DNA of 64,000 nucleotides from Streptomyces sp. NBC_00683 (GTDB lineage Bacteria; Actinomycetota; Actinomycetes; Streptomycetales; Streptomycetaceae), in contig NZ_CP109013.1 in the NCBI RefSeq assembly GCF_036226745.1, positions 620,001 through 684,000 on the forward strand. The letters run 5' to 3'. Positions 23,834 through 32,618 of the stretch are shown here, piece after piece. Below the pieces are notes generated by a model. The model did no database searches. It saw only the letters and a program-made list of their open reading frames with translations, and was not told the DNA's origin. Numbering within the stretch: position 1 is the first letter of the stretch; every line of letters starts with the position of its first letter. The translations under genes and the position numbers were made by a program.

Positions 23834-26509
23834 ATGTCCTCTCGTTCCGAGCACCAATCCCCTGCCGATGTGTCTTCGCTACGAGCGCCTCATGTGATGC
23901 GTTCAGCAGCAATGACAGCCCTTGTCTTCGTCGCCCTGTTCGTCGTGATCCGCGCTGTCGGCGGTGAGGGACCCACCTGGCAGGCGACGGGCTGGATGAA
24001 GGTCATCGAGGTTCCGGCCGAGTGGTTCATGCAATTCGTCGACGGTGCGGCCCGTCTGGTGAAGGGGGGCAGTGACGGGGCCTCGTTGAGCGCCCGGCTC
24101 GGTTGTCTGCTGCTGCTCATCATCCTGTTCATGGCGCTTCGGCGCTGGATGCTCATGTACTACGCCCACAAGCCCGGGGCCGTGGACGTGAAGAAGCTCG
24201 TCGCCTCGGCACCGGGTATCGAACAGCAACTGGAGGGACTCACCGCGCAGTTGCGCAAACAACTGTCGGAGACGAACCTCTATCCGCCGACGGCCCTGCC
24301 CGCGGAGGCACCGGCTGACAACTTCCTCGATCTGCTCGGTGACGTCGACCTCGAACCCAAGAAACTGGGCACGAGCCTTCTCCGCCTCTTCAGCCGCTTG
24401 CGTCCGAAGATCGCCTACACGGTTCGCGGAGTCCTCCGGGTACGGGATCAGGAGCCCGGTTTCGGTATCACCGTCACTGTCACCTCCTACGCGATCCGGG
24501 GCAGCCGCACGGAATCGATCTGGAGTCCGACATGGGAGGAAGCCATTCAGGAGGCGGGCTACTGGGTGATGGCGACCCTGGTGCCCGTCACCCGGGCCGG
24601 CCGGCGCCCCCCTTGGCAGGGATGGCGCGGCCAGGACCTGCCGCCGGACCTCTTCGCCGCCTACCAGCAGGCTCGGGAGCTCAGCCAGGAGCGGAAGTTC
24701 GACGACGCCCTGGACCGCTACTACGAGGCGTTGCGACTCGATCCGACCAACCTCTACCTCCGCACGCAGATCGCGGGGATCCAGGAGCAGCTCTGGCTTC
24801 ACCTCGACGCCCTGGAGACGTACTACGGGGCCATCCTCCTGGACGGCCAGAACAGCGCGCAGCGCAACGCACGTACAGGAATGCGCTCCTGGGACCCTCG
24901 CCGGATCCTCCGCCGCCGCTACGGATGGTGGCAAAGCGGTCTCCTGGAGGCGCGCTTCCGCTACGCCGTCGTCCTCGGGGTGGCGGAGCGGACCGCCTAC
25001 CAGTGGTGCAAGAGCGACCGTCCGCCGTGCCCGCGGCGCGCGCACGCCCGGAAGGAGATCCGGCAGGCCCTCGCACCCGCTCTCGCCGCCCGGCACTGGC
25101 GTGCCTTCATGGGGCTCATTCCCCCGGGCGGCGCGGAGCCGTTCGCGTGGGATCAGGAAAGGCGCGCCAAGGAGTGGCTCGAGACGGAACTGGGAGAGGA
25201 GCGGCGCCGGTATCCGATCGTCCGTGAGATCTTTCAGCTCGCCTGCAGGGAGGAGATGCAGCAACTCGCCGCGGACTACCCCCGCATGATTCGCCTCCGG
25301 CACCCGTTCGTCCGTGCTCACGGAACGCTCACCCGGACCTCCCTGCGGCTCAACCGGGATGTGTGGGCACCCCTGCGCCTGGCCTGGGCCCACGAGGACG
25401 CGGAGCGCGACGGGATGGGCCTTCTGGAGAACCCCCTTTCCTGGCCCTCCTCCGCCGAGACGCTCGCGCACAGGACCAAGAGGATCAGAGGCCCGTTCCG
25501 CGCCGCGCGCCGGTGGTTGTCCCGCGGCTGGCGCCTGTGGCAGGACAACTACAACGCCGCATGCGTGTACGCAGTGGCGATGAACGGGACCGAGGGGCAG
25601 CCGGAAGATCAGGAACGCAGAGCCCTCGCGGATCTGGCCGTGGACGAACTGGAGGGCGCGGCGCACGCCGATGTGAGCGGCGTCCATCCGGTCACGCGTT
25701 CGTGGCTGCTCATCGAGGACCCGGATCTGGAGAAGCTGCGCCAGGAGAACCGCTTCATCCGCTTCGAGCGGGAGACGTTCCCGCATGCCGCGCCGGACCG
25801 TCATCGGCCCGAGCGTCCACTGCGGCCGGAGATGAAGGCTTACGACAAACGATTGCTGAGCGGATGCGCGGCGGTCATGGAACACACGTGGCGCGTCCGA
25901 CGCAGGCAGCTTCCCGCCGACGGGCACGTCCTCGCCCAATGGTTCGTCGGTGAGGCCGAGCTCTGGCGGTGCGTCGACCGCATCGCCTCGGACCAGGGGC
26001 GCAACTGGCGTGACCGGGAACGGCTCCTGCAGCGGGTCAGGGAGATCGCCGACAACGGGCTGCTGATCAGGTGCGGGCTGCCGTCGCGCCTGCCCGAGTT
26101 GGACGAGCTGCTGGACGACGCGACCTGGGACGCTCTCGACGACGTGCAGGAGCGGATCACGAGTTTCGAGGAGACGTTCACGGATCGGCTCTCGGCGGTG
26201 AGCCTTGCCGTGGCGGCGAGGTCGGACGGCTCGGCCAACCACCACTCCCCCATCCGTCTCAGCGGGCAGTGGCTGGCCTCGGTGCGGCAGAACGGCTCAT
26301 CGCCGGACTTCGTCAAGCAAGCCGCTGTCCATCAGGTGTGCTCGGACTACGAGATGGCCTGGCGGGCGCTGCGTGAGCTCCTCGACCCCGAGGAGAGCGC
26401 CACGGCGCTGTCCGACGCGCTGCTGCACTTCCACACCCCGCACGGCCCGTGGCGTGCGCTTGCTGTGATCAGAACGGGCGGGCCGCACGGTCTCCGGCGA
26501 GCCGGCTGA
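23834..26509 (+). CDS. large membrane-anchored protein with TPR-like region
   Basis: 891 aa. Two hydrophobic helices lie near residues 25-43 and 90-105, the second followed by RRWMLMYY. The long remainder is expected to be cytosolic. A TPR-like pair occurs at about 275-340 (ARELSQERKFDDALDRYYEA and a second helix pair). The rest is Arg/Trp-rich, helical and unrecognised. It follows the transglycosylase-like gene by 180 bp in the same direction. It could anchor or export the signal-less proteins of this block, but that is inference. No ATPase motif was found. Confidence 0.75.
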   Translation: MSSRSEHQSPADVSSLRAPHVMRSAAMTALVFVALFVVIRAVGGEGPTWQATGWMKVIEVPAEWFMQFVDGAARLVKGGSDGASLSARLGCLLLLIILFMALRRWMLMYYAHKPGAVDVKKLVASAPGIEQQLEGLTAQLRKQLSETNLYPPTALPAEAPADNFLDLLGDVDLEPKKLGTSLLRLFSRLRPKIAYTVRGVLRVRDQEPGFGITVTVTSYAIRGSRTESIWSPTWEEAIQEAGYWVMATLVPVTRAGRRPPWQGWRGQDLPPDLFAAYQQARELSQERKFDDALDRYYEALRLDPTNLYLRTQIAGIQEQLWLHLDALETYYGAILLDGQNSAQRNARTGMRSWDPRRILRRRYGWWQSGLLEARFRYAVVLGVAERTAYQWCKSDRPPCPRRAHARKEIRQALAPALAARHWRAFMGLIPPGGAEPFAWDQERRAKEWLETELGEERRRYPIVREIFQLACREEMQQLAADYPRMIRLRHPFVRAHGTLTRTSLRLNRDVWAPLRLAWAHEDAERDGMGLLENPLSWPSSAETLAHRTKRIRGPFRAARRWLSRGWRLWQDNYNAACVYAVAMNGTEGQPEDQERRALADLAVDELEGAAHADVSGVHPVTRSWLLIEDPDLEKLRQENRFIRFERETFPHAAPDRHRPERPLRPEMKAYDKRLLSGCAAVMEHTWRVRRRQLPADGHVLAQWFVGEAELWRCVDRIASDQGRNWRDRERLLQRVREIADNGLLIRCGLPSRLPELDELLDDATWDALDDVQERITSFEETFTDRLSAVSLAVAARSDGSANHHSPIRLSGQWLASVRQNGSSPDFVKQAAVHQVCSDYEMAWRALRELLDPEESATALSDALLHFHTPHGPWRALAVIRTGGPHGLRRAG

Positions 26510-26543
26510 GCTACCGCAAGGGTGCGATCCCCGAGGCCGACGG

Positions 26544-27134
26544 TCACAGCGGCCGGCGCAGCCCCGCGACGAGGAGTCCGACCAGCCGGCGGGCGTCGTA
26601 GCGGGGATCACGGTCGGCACCGATGCAGAGGTTCCCGACGCCGCGCATGAGCGCGTAGGCCTCCAGGTCGGACCGAACCTCTCCGGAAGCGGCCGCGGCG
26701 TCGAGCAGCTGGGTGCACACGGGCACGAGGCGGTCGAGGAAGTAGGCGTGCAGCGTCTCGAAACCGGCGTCGTCGGACTGCAGTACGGCGGCGAGCCCGT
26801 GCTTCGTCACCAGGAAGTCGACGAAGAGGTCGATCCATTGCCCCAGTGCGGCGTTCGGACTCCCGGCGGCCTCCAGCAGGGCCGGACCGGCCTCGGCGCA
26901 GGCCGCGACCTGGTGTCGGTAGACGGCGATGATGAGGTCCGCCCGGGTCGGGAAGTGGCGGTAGATCGTGCCCATCCCGACGCCGGCCCTGGCCGCGATA
27001 TCGCGTACCGGCGCCTCCACGCCCGACGTGACGAAGACCGCGGCGGCCGCGTCGAGCAGGGTCTCCTCGTTCCGCCGGGCGTCCGCCCGCTTGGACCGGG
27101 CCGCGCGCCCGGTCCCCTCGTCGCTGTCGTTCAC
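26544..27134 (-). CDS. TetR-family repressor
   Basis: 196 aa from GTG 27134. The N-terminal HTH is typical of TetR (DIAARAGVGMGTIYRHFPTRADLI); the C-terminal ligand domain is variable. It is divergent from an aldo/keto reductase gene, with two palindromes in between. It probably represses itself and the reductase, with release by a small ligand. Confidence 0.92.
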   Translation of the reverse strand: MNDSDEGTGRAARSKRADARRNEETLLDAAAAVFVTSGVEAPVRDIAARAGVGMGTIYRHFPTRADLIIAVYRHQVAACAEAGPALLEAAGSPNAALGQWIDLFVDFLVTKHGLAAVLQSDDAGFETLHAYFLDRLVPVCTQLLDAAAASGEVRSDLEAYALMRGVGNLCIGADRDPRYDARRLVGLLVAGLRRPL

Positions 27135-27168
27135 CGCGCCACTCCGTCCGCTGTCGGGCTTGCCAAAG

Positions 27169-27183
27169 CGGAACGCCGTTCCG
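27169..27183. promoter_or_regulatory. palindrome, candidate TetR operator 1
   Basis: CGGAACGCCGTTCCG is a perfect 6-3-6 palindrome in the TetR/reductase divergent region. It shares half-site letters GGAAC/GTTCC with the second site. Confidence 0.55.
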
Positions 27184-27190
27184 TATCGTT

Positions 27191-27209
27191 AACGGAGCAA
27201 GGTTCCGTT
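27191..27209. promoter_or_regulatory. palindrome, candidate TetR operator 2
   Basis: AACGGA-N7-TCCGTT, an inverted repeat 7 bp downstream of operator 1. The close pair suggests cooperative binding of the TetR dimer. Confidence 0.55.
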
Positions 27210-27286
27210 TACTCATCATGCCAGAGCAGCGGCCCGGCAACCAGTCCGCGCTGCCGCCGCACCCCCCGCAACGGAGGAAAACGATC

Positions 27287-28306
27287 ATGCAATACCGCAC
27301 CTTGGGCCGCACCGGCGTGCAGGTCAGCACCCTCACGCTCGGCGCGATGAACTTCGGCAGGATCGGGCGCACCACCCAGGACGAGGCCACCGCCGTGGTC
27401 GACGCCGCCCTCGAGGGCGGGATCAACGTCATCGACACCGCCGACATGTACAGCGACGGCGAGTCGGAGGAGATGGTCGGCAAAGCCATCGCAGGCCGCC
27501 GCGACGACATCGTGCTGGCCACGAAGGCGAACATGCCGATGGGCGACGAGCGCAATCACCAGGGCAGTTCGCGCCGCTGGCTGGTCACCGAGCTGGACAA
27601 CAGCCTGCGCCGCCTCGGTGTCGACCACGTCGATCTCTACCAGATCCACCGGTGGGACCCGCGCACCAGTGACGAGGAGACGCTGTCGGCGTTGACCGAC
27701 CTGCAGCGCGCGGGAAAGATCCGCTACTTCGGCTCCTCGACCTTCCCCGCGTACCGGCTCGTGCAGGCCCAGTGGGCAGCCCGCGAGTTCCACCTGGGCC
27801 GTTACGTCACCGAACAGCCCAGCTACTCGATCCTGCAGCGCGGGATCGAGACCCACGTGCTGCCCGTGACCGAGCAGTACGGGCTCGGTGTGCTGGCGTG
27901 GAGCCCGTTGGCCTCCGGCTGGCTGTCGGGAGCGGTCCGCGAGGGCCGGGAGATCACCACCAGCCGCTCGACGGTCATGCCGGAACGCTTCGACACCACC
28001 ATCCCCTCCAACCGGGCCAGGCTCGATGCCGTCGAGCAGTTGGCCGGGGTCGCCGAGGAGGCCGGCCTGACCATGATTCAGCTCGCCCTCGGATTCGTGA
28101 CCGCGCATCCCGCGGTGACCAGCGCGATCATCGGTCCCCGCACGCTGAACCACCTGCAGTCGCAACTCGCTGCCGCTGACACCGTCCTGTCCGCAGACGT
28201 CCTCGATGCGATCGACGCGATCGTCGCTCCCGGTGTCGATCTCGCCGCACACGAGAAGTTCGACACCCCGCCCGCGCTCCTCGACCCGTCGCTGCGGCGC
28301 CGCTGA
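27287..28306 (+). CDS. aldo/keto reductase
   Basis: 339 aa from ATG 27287, with ACGGAGGAAA upstream; the longer open frame has no better start. NADPH-dependent (beta/alpha)8 barrel: MQYRTLGRTG at the start, Asp/Tyr in VIDTADMYSDGESE, Lys in LATKANM and His in LYQIHRWD form the catalytic tetrad. The C-terminal IIGPRTLNHLQ is the cofactor motif. The substrate is unknown. It is divergent from a TetR gene and probably controlled by it. Confidence 0.93.
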   Translation: MQYRTLGRTGVQVSTLTLGAMNFGRIGRTTQDEATAVVDAALEGGINVIDTADMYSDGESEEMVGKAIAGRRDDIVLATKANMPMGDERNHQGSSRRWLVTELDNSLRRLGVDHVDLYQIHRWDPRTSDEETLSALTDLQRAGKIRYFGSSTFPAYRLVQAQWAAREFHLGRYVTEQPSYSILQRGIETHVLPVTEQYGLGVLAWSPLASGWLSGAVREGREITTSRSTVMPERFDTTIPSNRARLDAVEQLAGVAEEAGLTMIQLALGFVTAHPAVTSAIIGPRTLNHLQSQLAAADTVLSADVLDAIDAIVAPGVDLAAHEKFDTPPALLDPSLRRR

Positions 28307-28376
28307 TCGTCCGGAGGTCTTCCACCCATTCGCCGGGCGCCGCTCGGGAGCGGGCGTACATCGCTAGCCTGCTCCC

Positions 28377-29216
28377 ATGCCCGACAACACCGACCGTCCA
28401 CCACGCGACGACAGACCCGAGGAGTCCCGGCGGGCGCACCTGGGCGGGATCTTCGACGAGGACGCGGAGCTGTACGACCGGGCCAGGCCCGGATATCCCC
28501 CGGAACTGTACGACGACCTCGCGGAGCTCGCGGGTGCCCGCCCCGGCAGCCGTGTACTGGAGGTGGGTTGCGGGACCGGCCAGGCAACGGTGCCACTGGC
28601 CGGGCGCGGCTGCCGGATCACGGCGGTCGAGGCGGGAGCGCGCATGGCCGCGGTCGCCCGGCGCAACCTGGCCGGGGCAGCGTCGGCCGAGGTGGTGACG
28701 GCGCGGTTCGAGAGCTGGCCGCTCCCGCAGGAGCCGTTCGACGCGGTCGTCTCGGCGACGGCGTTCCACTGGATCGACCCGGCGGTACGGGTGGCCAAGG
28801 CCGCTGACGCGCTGCGTCCGGGCGGCGCTCTCGCCGTGGTGCGCACCCAGCATGTGCGGGGCGGCACCGAGGAGTTCTTCGCCGAGGTCCAGCACTGCTA
28901 CGAGCGCTTCGACCCGCGGACGCCGCCCGGGCTGACACCTCCCGCGGCCGCCGACGTCGACGGCTCGGACCACGCGAGGGAGGTGGCGCGAAGCGGCCGG
29001 TTCGGCCCCACGGCCTTCCGCCGGTACGAGCAGGACCTCACCTACACCACGTCGGACTATCTGGAGGTGCTGCGGACCTACTCCGGCCACCGGGATCTTC
29101 CGGAGGCAGCCAGGAACGGGCTGCTCGGGTGCATCGCGGACCTGATCGAGGGACGGTACGACGGCCGGGTGACGAAGCGTTACCTCAACGAGTTGGGGGT
29201 GTCCCACAGACGATGA
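28377..29216 (+). CDS. SAM-dependent class I methyltransferase
   Basis: 279 aa. FDEDAELYDRARPGYP at the N-terminus and VLEVGCGTGQATVPLA (SAM motif I, near residue 60) identify it. VVSATAFHWIDP is motif II and LRPGGALAVV motif III. This subgroup is common in Streptomyces as small-molecule methyltransferases; the substrate is unknown. It follows the reductase by 70 bp and precedes a P450 in the same direction, so the three may form a tailoring set. Confidence 0.9.
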   Translation: MPDNTDRPPRDDRPEESRRAHLGGIFDEDAELYDRARPGYPPELYDDLAELAGARPGSRVLEVGCGTGQATVPLAGRGCRITAVEAGARMAAVARRNLAGAASAEVVTARFESWPLPQEPFDAVVSATAFHWIDPAVRVAKAADALRPGGALAVVRTQHVRGGTEEFFAEVQHCYERFDPRTPPGLTPPAAADVDGSDHAREVARSGRFGPTAFRRYEQDLTYTTSDYLEVLRTYSGHRDLPEAARNGLLGCIADLIEGRYDGRVTKRYLNELGVSHRR

Positions 29217-29287
29217 CGGCCCCGGTCACCACTCGCCGCCCACCGCGGTGCTCCGAACCCACTCATTCCTCAGTCTGGAGAGCCCTG

Positions 29288-30538
29288 TTGAACACGTCAC
29301 CGGTGAACCCCGCAGTGGACCAGCCGCACCGCATGGACCCGGCAGGCGGCTGCCCGCACGCGGCCAACGCCCGACTCCTGGCCCAGGGTGCCGTCACGCC
29401 GGTGATCCTCCCGGGCGAGGTGGAGGGCATGGCGGTACTGGGTCACGACGCGCTCAAGGAGTTCCTGTCGCACCCCGACGTCGCCAAGAACGCCCAGCAC
29501 TTCGCGGAACTCCAGGCCGGTGGGATCGCCGACGGCTGGCCGCTGAAGACGTTCGCCACGGTGCAGGGGATGACCACCGCCGACGGCGCCGATCACCGGC
29601 GCCTGCGGTCCTTGGTGAGCAAGGCGTTCACCACCCGCCGGGTCGAGGAGATGCGCCCGCGCATCGAGGCGTTGACGGCTTCCCTCCTGGACGGCCTCGA
29701 AGAGGCGGCCGCCGCCGGTGACGGCGTCGCCGATCTGCGTACGCACTTCGCGTTGCCGTTGCCGATGGGTGTCATCTGCGAACTGCTGGGCGTGGACGCC
29801 CGACACCATGACCGGCTGCACCACCTGTCCAACCAGGTTGTCGCCACGGACATCGGCCCCGCGGAGGCGATAGCGGCCAACCGGGAGATGGTCGAGGTGC
29901 TGGGAGCGGTGGCCGCCGCCCGGACGGAGAGTCCGGGGGACGATCTCACCAGCGCGCTGATCGCGGCCCGCGAGGAGAACGGCGACCGGCTCGGCCCGCA
30001 CGAGCTGATCGGCACGCTGATGCTCACGATCATCGCCGGGCACGAGACGACGCTCAATCTGATCACCAACGCCGTACGGGCTCTGTGCACCCACCGGGAC
30101 CAGCTCGCCCTGGTCCGGTCGGGCCGGGCGACGTGGTCGGACGTGGTCGAGGAGACGCTGCGCTGGGACAGCCCGGTCAGCTACTTCCCGTTCCGCTACC
30201 CGACACGCGACCTGTCCATCGGCGGGACCGTGATCCCCAAGGGGACCCCGGTGCTGGCCGGTTACTCCGCGGCGGGCCGCGACACGAAGGCCCACGGGCC
30301 CGACGCCGACCGCTTCGACGTCACCCGCAACGGCGAGTCCCGGCACCTCTCGCTGGGCCATGGCGCGCACTACTGCATGGGCGCGCCCCTGGCCAGGATG
30401 GAAGGCACGGCCGCGCTCGAGCAGTTGTTCACCCGCTTCCCCGACCTCGATCTCGCCGTCCCCGAGCCCGAACTGCCGCGGCACGCGTCCTTCGTGGGCA
30501 ACAGCGTGCGAACCCTGCCGGTGCGGCTGCACGGCTGA
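29288..30538 (+). CDS. cytochrome P450
   Basis: 416 aa from TTG 29288, with a CTGGAGAG ribosome site; earlier in-frame starts overlap the methyltransferase. The I-helix is AGHETT (250-255), the K-helix ETLR (289-292) and the heme loop LGHGAHYCMGAPLAR with Cys363. A soluble bacterial class I enzyme that needs ferredoxin; no ferredoxin gene is adjacent. The substrate is unknown. Confidence 0.95.
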   Translation: MNTSPVNPAVDQPHRMDPAGGCPHAANARLLAQGAVTPVILPGEVEGMAVLGHDALKEFLSHPDVAKNAQHFAELQAGGIADGWPLKTFATVQGMTTADGADHRRLRSLVSKAFTTRRVEEMRPRIEALTASLLDGLEEAAAAGDGVADLRTHFALPLPMGVICELLGVDARHHDRLHHLSNQVVATDIGPAEAIAANREMVEVLGAVAAARTESPGDDLTSALIAAREENGDRLGPHELIGTLMLTIIAGHETTLNLITNAVRALCTHRDQLALVRSGRATWSDVVEETLRWDSPVSYFPFRYPTRDLSIGGTVIPKGTPVLAGYSAAGRDTKAHGPDADRFDVTRNGESRHLSLGHGAHYCMGAPLARMEGTAALEQLFTRFPDLDLAVPEPELPRHASFVGNSVRTLPVRLHG

Positions 30539-30572
30539 GGACGGGCTGTCCGGCGGCGTCACGGGCGGCAGT

Positions 30573-31286
30573 TCAGGAGTGGGAGGCACCCCGGCAGTGG
30601 CGGGCGTGGGCGAGCAGCGCTTCCACCTGGACCCCGACCTCCGCGGCGTCGCGCACCGGGGCCGGGAAGAGGAGACGGGCGTCGCGGTGGCCCTGGGCGT
30701 ACTCGTAGCGGAGGGTGAAGCCGTACCGGTCCATGGCGTACGGGCGGACGTCGACCACTCCGCGGCGCACCTCGGGGGCGGCGAGGCGGGCGAGCCGGGC
30801 GACCACGTCGCGGTGGTCGTCGTCCAGATGGCCCAGCATGGCCGCTTCCTGGAGCGCGAGGGCGTCCGGTTCCGCGCGGAACACCTCGTCGAGGCCCACG
30901 TGTTCGACGCGCCCGTGCCACTGGATGCTGACGCGCGCCGGGTCCAGGCCCAGGACGATGGTGTTCCCGTGCCCCCGCCCGGACTGTGTCAGCCAGCCGG
31001 ACAGCGTGGCTCGGGCGCGGATCCGGTCCCTTGCGCGGACGGGTGCGACGTCGGTGAACTCCACAAGAGCGCCCAGCGCGCCGTGCGGAGCGCACACCAT
31101 CTCCGCGGCGAGCGGCGTGTCTTCGGGCACACGCAGCGTGAGCCGCCCGTTCTCGACCGTGTGCATGGCGATGAGGTCGTAGGACGCGCCGGCGGTGGTC
31201 AGGCTGAGCGAGCCCGCGGCGGCGACGACAGAGCGGATCCGCTCCGCGTGGGACAGCTCGGCGGTGCGGGCAGGGGCGACTGCCAT
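30573..31286 (-). CDS. DUF2470-type protein, heme/iron-associated
   Basis: 237 aa. The C-terminal ~85 residues (EAAMLGHLDDDHRDVV, DVRPYAMDRYGFTLRY) match the DUF2470 fold found in heme-iron utilisation proteins; the N-terminal part resembles the split-barrel FMN/heme-binding region. It sits downstream of the siderophore genes but has its own iron box just upstream of its ATG, so it is iron-repressed. A direct heme or iron role is plausible but unproven. Confidence 0.75.
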   Translation of the reverse strand: MAVAPARTAELSHAERIRSVVAAAGSLSLTTAGASYDLIAMHTVENGRLTLRVPEDTPLAAEMVCAPHGALGALVEFTDVAPVRARDRIRARATLSGWLTQSGRGHGNTIVLGLDPARVSIQWHGRVEHVGLDEVFRAEPDALALQEAAMLGHLDDDHRDVVARLARLAAPEVRRGVVDVRPYAMDRYGFTLRYEYAQGHRDARLLFPAPVRDAAEVGVQVEALLAHARHCRGASHS

Positions 31287-31295
31287 ATCGTCTCC

Positions 31296-31314
31296 TTAGG
31301 TTAGGCTTGCCTAA
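31296..31314. promoter_or_regulatory. iron box (IdeR/DmdR-type operator)
   Basis: TTAGGTTAGGCTTGCCTAA matches the actinobacterial iron-box consensus almost perfectly. It lies 10 bp upstream of the DUF2470-type gene and next to the decarboxylase stop codon. Confidence 0.88.
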
Positions 31315-31315
31315 G

Positions 31316-32560
31316 TTAGCACTCTCCGGGGCTCCGTGTCCCCGACCCGCCGAGAAATCGGAAGCCCGGCGCCGGGTGCATCAGGAAGTCGCGGTGGGAG
31401 ATGTTCCAGGCGTACGCGCCGGCCAGGGCGAAGACCACCCGGTCCCCCGCCCTGAGCCCGGCCGCCTCCAGCCCCCGGGCGAGTACGTCCTTCGGCGTGC
31501 AGAGCTGACCGGCGACCGTCACCCGGCCACCCACCGCCGCCGGGCGCGGCCACGGGTGCGGCCACGGCTCGACGGGCACGACCTCCGCCGGCTGGTCGTG
31601 CCCCTTGGCGGCCGGTGTCCGCAGGTGGTGGGTGCCGCCGCGGACCACGGCCACGTCCTCCCCGTGGCTGCGTTTCACATCCAGTACGTCGGTCACGTAC
31701 CAGCCGCAGTAGGCGGTCAGGGCACGGCCGGGCTCGACGCGCAGGCGCACGCCGGGGTGACGCCGGGCCAGGGCGTCCAGGCCCGCACCGTACGTTGCCC
31801 AGTCGAAGCGGTCGGCGGGTCGGGTGTAGTCCACGGCCATGCCGCCGCCCACGACGACTTCCGGCAGGGCCGTCCCGTGGCGGCGGGCCAGGCCGGCCGC
31901 CGCGTCCACGATCGCCTCGGCCACCCGCAGCAGTGCCTCGGCGGGCAGACCGCTGGCCAGGTGCGCGTGGACGCCGGCTGCTTCGAGCCCGGGGCAGTCG
32001 TCGCCGGTGAGCAGGCGGAGTGCTTCGGATGCCTCCTCGGTCCCCATGCCGAAGGGAGTGGGGCGGCCTCCCATCGTGAGGGCGCTGCCTGTCAGCGTCC
32101 CTTCGGGAACGTCCGGGTTGACGCGGAGCAGGACCCGGGTGGGAGGGCGGCCCGGCACGGAGGAGCGGTCGGCGAGCGCCCGGAGCATCCTCACCTCGTG
32201 GAGGCTTTCGGCGTGCACCCGCTCCACCCCGGCCGCCAGTGCGGCAGCGAGCTCGTCAGGGGTCTTGCCCGGGCCGGAGAAGGCGAGGGGCTGCCCCGGC
32301 ACGGCAGTGCGGACATGGGCGAGTTCGCCGCCGGAGGACACCTCGAAGCCGTCGGTCCACGGGGCGAGGGTGGCGAGGACCTCCGGTTCGGGGTTGGCCT
32401 TCGCCGCGTAGTACAGCTCCACTGTGCGCGGGAGGGATGCGCGCACCGCCGCCGCGTGGAGGTCCAAGGCCGTCAGGTCGTACACGTAGCAGGGCAGTTC
32501 ACTCGTCCTGAGGGCACGGGCCTCGGCCCGCACGGCAGGGTTGAGGAGGGATGGGGGCAC
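31316..32560 (-). CDS. PLP-dependent decarboxylase of siderophore pathway
   Basis: About 414 aa from GTG 32560; upstream in-frame starts would enter the preceding gene, and the ribosome site is weak. It is a fold-III (alanine-racemase barrel) decarboxylase: PLP lysine in LYYAAKANPEPEVL, then VNPD, FGMGTEEASE, HAHLASG, VVGGGMAVDY and EPGRALTAYCGWY. In vibrioferrin and staphyloferrin B loci such enzymes decarboxylate an amino-acid unit of the siderophore. It is the last biosynthetic gene of the operon. Confidence 0.85.
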   Translation of the reverse strand: MPPSLLNPAVRAEARALRTSELPCYVYDLTALDLHAAAVRASLPRTVELYYAAKANPEPEVLATLAPWTDGFEVSSGGELAHVRTAVPGQPLAFSGPGKTPDELAAALAAGVERVHAESLHEVRMLRALADRSSVPGRPPTRVLLRVNPDVPEGTLTGSALTMGGRPTPFGMGTEEASEALRLLTGDDCPGLEAAGVHAHLASGLPAEALLRVAEAIVDAAAGLARRHGTALPEVVVGGGMAVDYTRPADRFDWATYGAGLDALARRHPGVRLRVEPGRALTAYCGWYVTDVLDVKRSHGEDVAVVRGGTHHLRTPAAKGHDQPAEVVPVEPWPHPWPRPAAVGGRVTVAGQLCTPKDVLARGLEAAGLRAGDRVVFALAGAYAWNISHRDFLMHPAPGFRFLGGSGTRSPGEC

Positions 32561-32618
32561 CGGTGATCCGTTCGTCGTTGGCGGGCAGGACTGCTGGCCG
32601 GCGGTGAGCGGCGCAGGG

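Noticed and set aside
28377..30538. Assigning the methyltransferase and P450 as ansamycin tailoring enzymes
   Set aside because: They are 16-18 kb from the AHBA genes, beyond an unrelated block, and follow a TetR-controlled reductase.
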